The notes under the pieces are model-generated. The model did no database searches. It was given only the letters and a program-made list of their open reading frames with translations, and was not told the origin of the DNA. This document shows, in pieces, positions 1 through 5,616 of a DNA stretch of 5,616 nt. The stretch's first letter is position 1. Every line of letters starts with the position of its first letter. The position numbers and the translations under genes are program-made. Source of the stretch: an uncultured Sphingobacteriales bacterium (GTDB taxonomy: Bacteria > Bacteroidota > Bacteroidia > Chitinophagales > Chitinophagaceae). The stretch is taken from the NCBI GenBank assembly GCA_946887085.1, contig CAMPKG010000224.1:1-5616 (forward strand), given 5' to 3'.

Positions 1-1414
1 TAAAACGGAAGCCACTAAATCATCTAAGCAACTTTCTGTAATGACAGGCGCCGCCCCCTTGCACTATCAGCTGGATAATAATAACCAAAGCAGGGAGAGT
101 GGCATAGATGTCACTGCAAACTATCAAAGAGGCTTTAAGACAAACAAAGACCGGCTGCTCACGTTTTCATACCGGTACCGGGAGAACAGCAACAGGTTTG
201 ATAATGATATTGTTCTTTCCAATGAAATTAATTACTCAGTTCCCGACTATCAACAACACAATGCCGCCGGCTCCAGGGAACACACTACGCAGGTTGACTA
301 TGTGCAGCCCGTCAAAAAACTAGTGATAGAAGGCGGGCTGAAAGGCATTTCGCGGGAACATAACAGTGCGTTCGAATATCAATACCTGGATGCCGCAACG
401 GACCGGTATGAAACAGACAGGACGCGTTCCAATATGTTCCACAGCTCACACAATATACTGGCTGCGTATAATAGCTATACTTACGGGTCGGAGCGCTGGC
501 ATTTAAAGGCCGGGCTAAGGGCTGAACAGACTGTGACGAACATACATTCTGACAACAGCCTTGCACCACTACGACAGTTATACCTGAACGTGCTGCCGTC
601 GATAGTTATTGAGAGAAAATTCAACAAGAACCACAGCCTGAGCTTTACTTTCTCCAAAAGGATACAGCGGCCATCTGCTGAAGAATTAAATCCTTTCGTT
701 GACCGTTCGAACCCAAACTTCGAGTCGGGTGGTAATCCCTATCTTCTGCCCATCACTTCCGATGCATACCAGCTAGGCTATCTTATTTCAGGTAAAGGAA
801 CTTTTAACGTCTCAATAGGCCATATGTATTTCAACCGGATCATCACTGCATTTCCTTTTTACGATCCTTATACCGATATAACTTTCAGCCGCCATGAGAA
901 TTTTGGAAAGTGCAAGGTTTATAAGACCAATCTCTCGCTACGTTACCCTATCACGGAAAAATGGAATTTCGCATTGGAAAGCGACATACGGCATGTAACG
1001 ATATACGGCACGGCCAACAACATAAGTTTCAAAAACTCGGGGCCCGGTGTTTACCTGTATGCTTCGACCGGCTACCGTTTCGAAAAGGGATGGCGCGCAA
1101 ACGCAGATATCACCTATAAAATGGGCGGTATAATGCTACCCATCGGTACCACCAATGGATTTGTCGCCTCTTCGTTCAGTGTCAATAAAGATATCGTCGG
1201 CTCCAGGCTCGCGGCTTCAGCAGCAGTCAACAATCCCTTTACCAAATACAGGTATGTTGATGAAACAATAACCAGTATCAATTTTACACAGAGCTCCCGT
1301 AACCAGTCATACTACAGGCGGTTTACCTTCAGCATGAATTACCGTTTTGGCAAACTGAAAGAAGAGACCAGGAAAAACAGGCGCGGCATCAAAAACGATG
1401 ATGCTTCCGGCTAA
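1..1414 (+). CDS. Outer-membrane beta-barrel protein, TonB-dependent receptor-like (C-terminal part; 5' end outside window)
   Basis: The reading frame is open from the window edge (first full codon at position 2) to TAA at 1412-1414, giving about 470 residues. The ATG at 41 is probably an internal methionine, because coding sequence continues upstream of it. What is present is a beta-barrel: alternating aromatic/polar strands, an SFTFSKRIQRP strand-turn (from about 641) followed by LNPF and a GNP-x-LLP segment (from 731). This pattern is typical of the Bacteroidota outer membrane beta-barrel family (Pfam OMP_b-brl_3 type). The last strand, FTFSMNYRFGKL, resembles a BAM-recognised C-terminal signal. 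The basic tail RRGIKNDD is also common in this family. Family members usually have 750-950 residues, with a signal peptide, a carboxypeptidase-regulatory-like domain and a plug, so those parts should lie to the left. They sit in the outer membrane and are thought to take up ligands using TonB energy. The substrate cannot be told from this part. The gene converges on the minus-strand gene ending at 1489. Confidence 0.88.
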   Translation, partial: KTEATKSSKQLSVMTGAAPLHYQLDNNNQSRESGIDVTANYQRGFKTNKDRLLTFSYRYRENSNRFDNDIVLSNEINYSVPDYQQHNAAGSREHTTQVDYVQPVKKLVIEGGLKGISREHNSAFEYQYLDAATDRYETDRTRSNMFHSSHNILAAYNSYTYGSERWHLKAGLRAEQTVTNIHSDNSLAPLRQLYLNVLPSIVIERKFNKNHSLSFTFSKRIQRPSAEELNPFVDRSNPNFESGGNPYLLPITSDAYQLGYLISGKGTFNVSIGHMYFNRIITAFPFYDPYTDITFSRHENFGKCKVYKTNLSLRYPITEKWNFALESDIRHVTIYGTANNISFKNSGPGVYLYASTGYRFEKGWRANADITYKMGGIMLPIGTTNGFVASSFSVNKDIVGSRLAASAAVNNPFTKYRYVDETITSINFTQSSRNQSYYRRFTFSMNYRFGKLKEETRKNRRGIKNDDASG

Positions 1415-1429
1415 CAAGGTAAAAAAGCA

Positions 1430-1456
1430 AAACGCCCGCGCATTGCACGGGCGTTT
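1430..1456. terminator. Rho-independent terminator between converging genes, probably bidirectional
   Basis: Perfect 9-bp inverted repeat, AAACGCCCG (1430-1438) and CGGGCGTTT (1448-1456), around a 9-nt loop CGCATTGCA. The loop could add two more G-C pairs across a C/A mismatch. Read on the minus strand, the stem ends in TTTT-GC-TTTTTT, a good U-tract 32 nt after the stop codon of the T9SS cargo gene. Read on the plus strand, it lies 15 nt after the receptor stop but only TTTGAG follows, so termination in that direction should be weaker. A near copy lies at 4018-4044. Confidence 0.85.
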
Positions 1457-1488
1457 GAGTACTAATTATTTAAGATCTTGTTACCTGA

Positions 1489-3414
1489 TTATTTGATAAC
1501 CGATAATTTTTTCGTCATCACGCCCTTGTCAGTCTGAATGGCCAGGTTATATATACCGGTTGGCAGATCGGCCGTATTGATATTCATCGAGTGTGTACCG
1601 GCAGAAAGATCTTTTCCAGCTATAGCCTGTACCTGGCGGCCTGCCATGTCTGTGATTGTTAGCGCAACCTTGCTCGCTGCCGTCAGCTGGAATTTAACCG
1701 TGCTATGGCTCGTGGCAGGGTTAGGGAAAACAGTAAAATGTTCTATTCCCGAGGCAATATCTGACACGCCCAGCGGTACGTTCATCAAATTGCTGTTCAG
1801 CACAGCACCGTCCGAGTTACGAATCAATACGACGATCGCGCGCATGTTGTCACGGTTATAGTCTGCCCTGATCGTAGTGTTGAACGTGTAGTCATATGTT
1901 GTGTTAGCAGACATGGTTGAAGGAAGGCTTCCCGCAGCACCTTCCGGAGAAGGTACTATATGCCGTGCTACAAAATCATACTCCATTTTGGTGTCAGGCA
2001 CTTTAGCTGGTTCGGTAAACCAGTTATGACCGGCACCTGAGAGCGGGGCATAACCGCTGTAGTAATTCGCCTGGCCCCATGCGGAGCCTTTGCCCGTAAC
2101 GTTGTCTTCGGCAAGAACCAGCGCCAGGCGATAGTCGCCTGAAAGATCAGTGGCTGGTTTTACTGAAGCCTTAACGCTAAATGAAAATTCCGGAGTCGGC
2201 ACATAACTGAGGGCTATATCCGCAAAACCAAAGTTTTCTTTGTAGCTGTTATACGCATCTATAAGATCTCCCGGATCCATTTCTTCCATACGGTCAACAA
2301 GTACGGAAGGATAGCCGCCAATACGCGCGCCAATGAACGCATCGTAAGCAGTCAGCTCCATCGGATCGTTATTGTGTACTGCCACCAGGCTTACCTGCGA
2401 CTGATAGTGATTCCAGAGAGAGTCCATATACACAGCTCCCCGCGGGCACCATCCGCACCACGTGCCTGTGCCCTCTTCAATGAAGATCCTTTTCGCAGGC
2501 ATAAAGGCTACAGAGGCAATTACTGTATTCCCGCTGTCGTTGCTGCTGTTTGCATCACCTGCCAGTTCCACCCACATCTTTATAGGATAATCTCCTAAGG
2601 TTGCAGGTATGGTATATGGTGTTGTGGCGGTAAAGTTGGCAGAGCCAAATGCAGGGATGTTTACCGACGATACCGGGTCGGACACCACAGGGCCTGAACC
2701 TTGTTGGTATTTCACCGTGTAAGAAGTAATGGCGGAAGTTCCCATATTAAATACAGTTCCTCCGAGGGTCATATTTGAGTTATTAACACCGTAATGTTTG
2801 GGAGACGAAGCGGCCGGGGTCACCTGCACCAGGCTAAGGTCATTGGCCGGAGCTGCATATGTGGCGATATTGTCGATGAACAACAAATCCTTGTCATTGG
2901 AATTGTTGCGGAAAGCAACATATATCGTCTGCCCGGAGTAGGCAGTGAGGCTGGCATACCGCGTTGTAAAGCCGCTGCTGGCTGCCGCCGTTGTAGTATA
3001 GATCACGTCAGTGAAATCAGGTACAGCATCGCCGGTTGTTGATACCCTGACCTCGTAGCCATCCGCGAAACCTGCATTTGACGCCTTCTCGTCCCATTTT
3101 ATTGCCATATCCGATGCTGCAACAAATGAGGAAGTCACGATCCAGTCGTTGGCTGTTCCCGCGGGATTATACCAGGAGGTGGACACGATCATTGAATCGC
3201 CTGGGATGGGATTACCCGACGCATCAGGCTTAACCCTCAACACCCAGGCATCCGTAACGTAATTGGTTTGCGTAACCGGGGTGAGATTGTCTACATTATA
3301 CAGCTTCCACCCTGCAGGGAAACCATTGTTGAAATTTTCAGACCATACCTGGGCAGAAGCATTATTTGCCAGGACCAAAGCCAGAAACGCGAAACTGAGT
3401 AATTTTCTTTTCAC
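1489..3414 (-). CDS. Secreted T9SS cargo: adhesin-like domain, Omp28/thioredoxin-like domain with CGWC motif, type A sorting tail
   Basis: A 641-residue exported protein. Residues 1-22 are a signal peptide (basic MKRK, hydrophobic core, cleavage likely after NASAQ). Residues 23 to about 188 resemble the cleaved-adhesin/choice-of-anchor J jelly-roll fold (ENFNNGFPAGW; NDWIVTSSF; YVAFRNNSNDKDLLFIDNI). Residues about 190-300 look like a beta-sandwich linker. From about 308 an Omp28-related region begins with EEGTGTWCGWCPRG; its C320-G-W-C323 and G366-G-Y-P369 fit the active-site and cis-proline loops of a thioredoxin fold. The Omp28-like beta-rich part runs to about 550. Residues 560-641 are a T9SS type A sorting domain (FPNPATS, then LPTGIYNLAIQ and a basic end). 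The protein should be exported by Sec, moved across the outer membrane by T9SS, and anchored or released after tail removal. The start is GTG: the next upstream in-frame codon of note is a TGA at 3421-3423, and the signal peptide begins right here. No Shine-Dalgarno sequence is seen. Whether the CXXC is redox-active is not known; Omp28-family proteins are often described only as adhesins. Confidence 0.92.
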   Translation of the reverse strand: MKRKLLSFAFLALVLANNASAQVWSENFNNGFPAGWKLYNVDNLTPVTQTNYVTDAWVLRVKPDASGNPIPGDSMIVSTSWYNPAGTANDWIVTSSFVAASDMAIKWDEKASNAGFADGYEVRVSTTGDAVPDFTDVIYTTTAAASSGFTTRYASLTAYSGQTIYVAFRNNSNDKDLLFIDNIATYAAPANDLSLVQVTPAASSPKHYGVNNSNMTLGGTVFNMGTSAITSYTVKYQQGSGPVVSDPVSSVNIPAFGSANFTATTPYTIPATLGDYPIKMWVELAGDANSSNDSGNTVIASVAFMPAKRIFIEEGTGTWCGWCPRGAVYMDSLWNHYQSQVSLVAVHNNDPMELTAYDAFIGARIGGYPSVLVDRMEEMDPGDLIDAYNSYKENFGFADIALSYVPTPEFSFSVKASVKPATDLSGDYRLALVLAEDNVTGKGSAWGQANYYSGYAPLSGAGHNWFTEPAKVPDTKMEYDFVARHIVPSPEGAAGSLPSTMSANTTYDYTFNTTIRADYNRDNMRAIVVLIRNSDGAVLNSNLMNVPLGVSDIASGIEHFTVFPNPATSHSTVKFQLTAASKVALTITDMAGRQVQAIAGKDLSAGTHSMNINTADLPTGIYNLAIQTDKGVMTKKLSVIK

Positions 3415-3495
3415 CTGATATCAATTTAAGAAAAACGAAGATACAGTATCATTGTGACATAGTAATCCAGGCAATGATCTTTGCCATAGCCCACC

Positions 3496-3516
3496 GGTAT
3501 GCCGCCAGGGTATGCC
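3496..3516. repeat. Short direct repeat in the 109-bp gap upstream of the T9SS cargo gene
   Basis: GGTATGCC occurs at 3496-3503 and again at 3509-3516, a 13-bp period. It lies about 80-100 bp upstream of the GTG start of the cargo gene and just after the stop of the small membrane protein gene. A weak dyad, GGCAA (3470-3474) and TTGCC (3481-3485), lies nearby but has no T-tract on the minus strand, so it is not a convincing terminator. The rest of the gap (3415-3523) is A/T-rich near the start codon and shows no clear promoter. The repeat could be a regulator site or chance. Confidence 0.25.
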
Positions 3517-3523
3517 ATCGGAT

Positions 3524-3931
3524 TTATTTATTACCAAATTTACCGCCCAGGTAGGCCATCGGCAGATAAGCGACAATGAGGTCGACCAGGGTAAACCATA
3601 GGGGAGATGGCAGCATCACAACATTGATAATACCGCCGATCAAAAACAGAACTCCCACTATGAGCGCCATGGTCATTTTGCGCGTTGCGGCAATACGAGC
3701 AGCAAGATATGCACCGACGAAGGTACCCAGCGCATGAGCCAGGAACGGAAAAATAAAATGTTTCGGTTCCATTAAATGCATGGCAGCTTTCAGCCCGTCC
3801 GAAGTGGTCAGATCTGCGCCGGCAGGCGGTGGTATCACCATGCCGCTCACCGTGATAAGGCCGCCATTTACAATGGCTCCAATTATTGCTCCTGCGATAA
3901 TTCCCAGGAGATTGCGAACAAATGCTGGCAT
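3524..3931 (-). CDS. Small four-helix integral membrane protein of unknown function
   Basis: A 135-residue protein, very hydrophobic, starting at ATG (3929-3931). Four membrane segments can be seen: about residues 8-33 (GIIAGAIIGAIVNGG, small-residue packing motifs), 59-82 (FIFPFLAHALGTFVGAYLAA), 86-107 (ALIVGVLFLIGGIINVV) and 111-130 (WFTLVDLIVAYLPMAYLGG). A hydrophilic loop, residues 34-58, starts with PPPAG and ends with HLMEPKH. It holds most of the polar residues: H52, E55 and H58 stand just before helix 2, with H66 inside it. There is no N-terminal cleavage site, so it is probably an inner-membrane protein. I recall similar unnamed proteins in other Bacteroidota but know no assigned function. 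It follows the response-regulator gene after a terminator and precedes the T9SS cargo gene by 109 bp on the same strand, so co-transcription with the cargo is possible. I see no evidence for a functional link. Confidence 0.8.
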   Translation of the reverse strand: MPAFVRNLLGIIAGAIIGAIVNGGLITVSGMVIPPPAGADLTTSDGLKAAMHLMEPKHFIFPFLAHALGTFVGAYLAARIAATRKMTMALIVGVLFLIGGIINVVMLPSPLWFTLVDLIVAYLPMAYLGGKFGNK

Positions 3932-3982
3932 AAGCTGGAATTTACTGTAAATATAATAACTGGTTAATTAGCTGCATCCATT

Positions 3983-4008
3983 GTCGGAAAGAGATGTCCG
4001 GTCGGAAA
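3983..4008. repeat. Short direct repeat upstream of the small membrane protein gene
   Basis: GTCGGAAA occurs at 3983-3990 and 4001-4008, an 18-bp period, about 50-75 bp upstream of the ATG at 3931. The second copy also forms TCCG-gt-CGGA, a small imperfect dyad (3997-4006). The position would suit an activator or operator site for the minus-strand gene. However, an 8-bp repeat is short and no clear promoter with a -33 element was found beside it. The rest of the 3932-4068 gap holds the terminator at 4018-4044 and A/T-rich leader sequence. Confidence 0.25.
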
Positions 4009-4017
4009 AGTGCAAAA

Positions 4018-4044
4018 AAACGCCCGCGCAATACACGGGCGTTT
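4018..4044 (-). terminator. Rho-independent terminator of the response-regulator gene
   Basis: Perfect 9-bp stem, AAACGCCCG (4018-4026) and CGGGCGTTT (4036-4044), with a 9-nt loop CGCAATACA. On the minus strand the stem runs into seven consecutive T (4020 down to 4014), a strong U-tract, 24 nt after the response-regulator stop codon. The stem arms are identical to those of the hairpin at 1430-1456 and only two loop bases differ. Confidence 0.87.
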
Positions 4045-4068
4045 CATATTTATATCAAGTCATGAATC

Positions 4069-4770
4069 TTACTCAGGTGCTACCAGCCTGAAGCCATTAC
4101 CGTGAATGTTTACGATCTCCACGCTGCTGTCTTCTCTCAGGTATTTGCGCAGTTTGGCAATGTACACGTCCATACTCCGGCCGTTGAAGTAGGTATCGCT
4201 ACCCCAGATGCGCTTGAGAGCAGCCTCGCGCGGCAACAGGTCGTTCTTGTATTCGCAAAGCATCAGCAGCAGCTCGTTCTCTTTCGGAGAAAGCGTGTTG
4301 GCAGTGCCATCGCGCTCCAGTGTGCGCAAGTTGCTGTTGAAATGATAGCCGCCTATCTCGAACTCGACCTGGGCATGTTGCTTTTCCTGCAGCTCCTGGT
4401 TCCGTTTCAGTATGGCCTTGATCTTGTGCAGCAGCACCTCGCTATCGAAAGGCTTGGTGATGTAATCGTCGGCACCCAGCTTGTAGCCGCTCAGTATGTC
4501 TTCCTTCATGCTCTTGGCCGACAGGAAGAAAAGGGGGACTTCGGGGTCTACATTGCGGATCTCCTCAGCCAGGGTAAAGCCGTCCATGTTGGGCATCATC
4601 ACATCCAGCAGGCAGATGTCGAATTTTTCCCTGCGGAAAGCAGCCAAACCTAATATACCATCTCTTGCCAGTTCTACAACAAAATCATTCAGCTCCAGGT
4701 AGTTTTTGAGCACTTGTCCGAAGTTGGTATCATCTTCTACAAGCAGCACTTTGAATTTTTCTTTTTCCAT
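4069..4770 (-). CDS. OmpR/PhoB-family two-component response regulator (DNA-binding)
   Basis: A 233-residue protein of the usual length for this family. The receiver domain (about residues 6-122) has every key residue: acidic pair D13-D14, phospho-acceptor D56 in CLLDVMMP, S84 in FFLSAK, Y103 and K106 in GADDYITKPF. After a short linker rich in Q/E/K (122-135), a winged-helix DNA-binding domain runs about 136-232. It includes LSPKENELLLML, the recognition-helix region GRSMDVYIAKLRKYL (197-211) and the wing hairpin IVNIHGNGFRLV. A histidine kinase should phosphorylate D56 and so control promoter binding, but no kinase gene lies in the window. The phrases DGFTLAEEIR and KEDILSGYKLGADDYITKPF recall the Bacteroides regulator RprY, but the orthology is uncertain, so no symbol is given. 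The ATG at 4768-4770 lies 19 nt after a candidate -7 element, and a strong terminator follows. It therefore looks monocistronic even though it is only 62 bp after the PorP/SprF-like gene. Confidence 0.95.
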   Translation of the reverse strand: MEKEKFKVLLVEDDTNFGQVLKNYLELNDFVVELARDGILGLAAFRREKFDICLLDVMMPNMDGFTLAEEIRNVDPEVPLFFLSAKSMKEDILSGYKLGADDYITKPFDSEVLLHKIKAILKRNQELQEKQHAQVEFEIGGYHFNSNLRTLERDGTANTLSPKENELLLMLCEYKNDLLPREAALKRIWGSDTYFNGRSMDVYIAKLRKYLREDSSVEIVNIHGNGFRLVAPE

Positions 4771-4789
4771 ACGTAGGATATATTATCGC

Positions 4790-4821
4790 CAAAAGTAATA
4801 GCAAAGAATTTGATTTTCTAA
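4790..4821 (-). promoter_or_regulatory. Candidate Bacteroidota-type promoter for the response-regulator gene
   Basis: On the minus strand TACTTTTG (4797 down to 4790) matches the Bacteroidota -7 consensus TAnnTTTG perfectly and ends 19 nt before the ATG. At the expected distance upstream (20-bp gap) there is only TTAG (4821-4818), one base off the -33 consensus TTTG. A perfect TTTG (4826-4823) lies at a rather long gap of 25 bp. The leader has no Shine-Dalgarno sequence, which is usual for this phylum. The promoter falls wholly within the gap between the two genes. Confidence 0.45.
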
Positions 4822-4832
4822 CCAAATCTTTG
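4802..4832. repeat. Imperfect inverted repeat overlapping the response-regulator promoter
   Basis: Arms CAAAGAATTTG (4802-4812) and CAAATCTTTG (4823-4832) pair over 10 bp with one bulged A in the left arm, around a 10-nt loop (4813-4822). The dyad begins directly after the stop codon of the PorP/SprF-like gene and covers the -33 region of the candidate promoter. It could be an operator, including one for autoregulation. It could also be a weak A/T-rich 3' hairpin for the upstream gene, since CTATTACTTTT follows on the minus strand. The A/T-rich stem makes it a poor classical terminator. Confidence 0.4.
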
Positions 4833-5616
4833 TTAAAACCGCGGGCAGTTCACTACGCGCCTGTCGCGATGGAATGATCCGTAGAGTCCCTGGTAATTAA
4901 TAGCGAACTCCAGAGCGCCTGCGCTGTTGTTGTCTTTGCTGAACGAAGACACGGTGTAATCGTAGCTTGCAGTAAACCTTAAAGAATTAAATTGCACTCC
5001 TACTACACCTATTGCAGACTCTTTCCAGCGATAGAACGCGCCGAGTATCACCTCGGTACCGCGGTTATCTCTCTGGTTTCCTACATATATCATGCCGAGG
5101 CTGCCAAACAACAGCTCAGATGCATTTTTTTGCCTGGTGTAATACACTGAAGGATTGATTGTCAATAATTCAGTTACACGCAGCAAGGCATCGGCATTGG
5201 CTATAGGCCTGATCCCTAATTTGTTTCCTGTAACGGAAAAGCTGTCTGTATTGTAAAAGCTTTCGTCGGGCTGGTTGATATGGGAAACACCCGCCCCAAT
5301 TTTAATATAAGTGAACTCATTAGGGAACAGGGCATAGTTGACGCCGGCATTTATCGTGTAGTAATTCGTTTCTACCGTCCCCAGTTGCTCGCCATTGGCT
5401 AATATCGGGTTGAACGTGATCCCGTCGCGTCCCTGCCATTGTTCGTTAAATGTAAGCTTGTCATAGTTCAGGGAGCGCTGCATGTATCCGCCAGACAGGC
5501 CGCCGGATATCATGCTCGATTCGCTGAGCACAATATGATAGGCCAGCGAGCCTTCAAACCTGTTCAAGCCCAGCCTGCCATCACCCGCCCTGTCGCTGAA
5601 ACCCGCCAGGCCCAAT
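4833..5616 (-). CDS. Type IX secretion system membrane protein, PorP/SprF family (5' end outside window)
   Basis: The frame is open to the right edge of the window, so the start lies beyond it. The TTG at 5613-5615 is most likely an internal leucine. About 260 residues are visible, against roughly 300-340 for the family, so about 50-80 residues (signal peptide and first strands) are missing. Family marks: GLAGFSDRAGDGRLG near the visible start, SGGLSGGYMQRSLNYDKLTF, then NPILANGE, later NALLR-like and INPSVYYT strands, and the ending VVNCPRF, close to the usual NCPRF terminus. The whole reads as amphipathic beta-strands of an outer-membrane barrel. PorP is a T9SS component in Porphyromonas, and SprF in Flavobacterium is needed to export the adhesin SprB. 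Genomes often carry many paralogues, each next to a large cargo gene, commonly upstream and with a type B sorting tail. Such a partner, if present, would lie to the right of this window. The downstream response-regulator gene begins 62 bp after the TAA (4833-4835). Confidence 0.9.
   Translation of the reverse strand, partial: LGLAGFSDRAGDGRLGLNRFEGSLAYHIVLSESSMISGGLSGGYMQRSLNYDKLTFNEQWQGRDGITFNPILANGEQLGTVETNYYTINAGVNYALFPNEFTYIKIGAGVSHINQPDESFYNTDSFSVTGNKLGIRPIANADALLRVTELLTINPSVYYTRQKNASELLFGSLGMIYVGNQRDNRGTEVILGAFYRWKESAIGVVGVQFNSLRFTASYDYTVSSFSKDNNSAGALEFAINYQGLYGSFHRDRRVVNCPRF

Noticed and set aside
41..43. ATG at 41 as the true start of the receptor-like gene
   Set aside because: The frame stays open to the window edge, and the protein would lack a signal peptide and plug domain, so this is an internal methionine of a longer gene.
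1538..1861. 107-codon open frame on the plus strand within the T9SS cargo gene
   Set aside because: It is antisense to the type A sorting domain, the translation has no recognisable features, and it is a shadow frame.
3436..3443. Possible -7 element TATCTTCG (minus strand) for the T9SS cargo gene
   Set aside because: It is one base off consensus, and the nearest upstream TTG is about 28 bp away, too far for a normal promoter.
3470..3485. Hairpin GGCAA / TTGCC as terminator of the small membrane protein gene
   Set aside because: The stem is only 5 bp and no T-tract follows on the minus strand.
3948..3955. Possible -7 element TATATTTA (minus strand) for the small membrane protein gene
   Set aside because: It is one base off TAnnTTTG, sits in A/T-rich leader sequence, and has no TTTG or TTG at the expected distance upstream.
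4102..4653. 183-codon open frame on the plus strand opposite the response regulator
   Set aside because: It lies wholly antisense to a clearly real gene with complete family motifs, its translation resembles no family I know, and it has no promoter or leader of its own. It is best explained as a shadow of the codon usage of the real gene.
5613..5615. TTG at 5613-5615 as the true start of the PorP/SprF-like gene
   Set aside because: The visible protein begins inside a conserved barrel segment with no signal peptide and is 50-80 residues shorter than the family, so the real start lies beyond the window.

Overview
The window looks like ordinary chromosome from a Bacteroidota bacterium, most likely of the Chitinophagaceae/Sphingobacteriia type. 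Evidence: an outer-membrane beta-barrel TonB-receptor-like protein, a secreted protein with a type IX secretion system (T9SS) type A sorting tail, a PorP/SprF-family T9SS membrane protein, A/T-rich gene leaders without Shine-Dalgarno sequences, and a TAnnTTTG-type -7 promoter element. The genus assignment is inference.

Layout. Position 1 to 1414 (+) is the 3' part of an outer-membrane beta-barrel (TonB-dependent receptor-like) gene whose start lies left of the window. It converges on everything else, which is all on the minus strand. A strong hairpin (1430-1456) sits between the converging stop codons. Going leftward on the minus strand from the right edge, the genes are: a PorP/SprF-family protein (5616 to 4833, 5' end missing); an OmpR-family response regulator (4770-4069) followed by a second, nearly identical terminator hairpin (4018-4044); a small four-helix membrane protein of unknown function (3931-3524); and a 641-residue T9SS cargo protein with an Omp28/thioredoxin-like domain carrying a CGWC motif (3414-1489).

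How they fit together. Two of the five genes belong to the T9SS world: PorP/SprF is an outer-membrane partner for secreted or attached cargo, and the Omp28-like protein is a type A cargo. The response regulator between them has its own candidate promoter and terminator, so it is probably a separate transcription unit, and no sensor kinase lies in the window. The small membrane protein and the Omp28-like gene are separated by 109 bp without a clear terminator and may be co-transcribed.

No RNA gene, CRISPR array, insertion sequence or phage element was seen, and there is no gene-free stretch longer than about 140 bp. I found no convincing undescribed multi-gene system. The items most worth a second look are the duplicated terminator, a dyad overlapping the response-regulator promoter, the CXXC-bearing T9SS cargo, and the conserved-looking small membrane protein.
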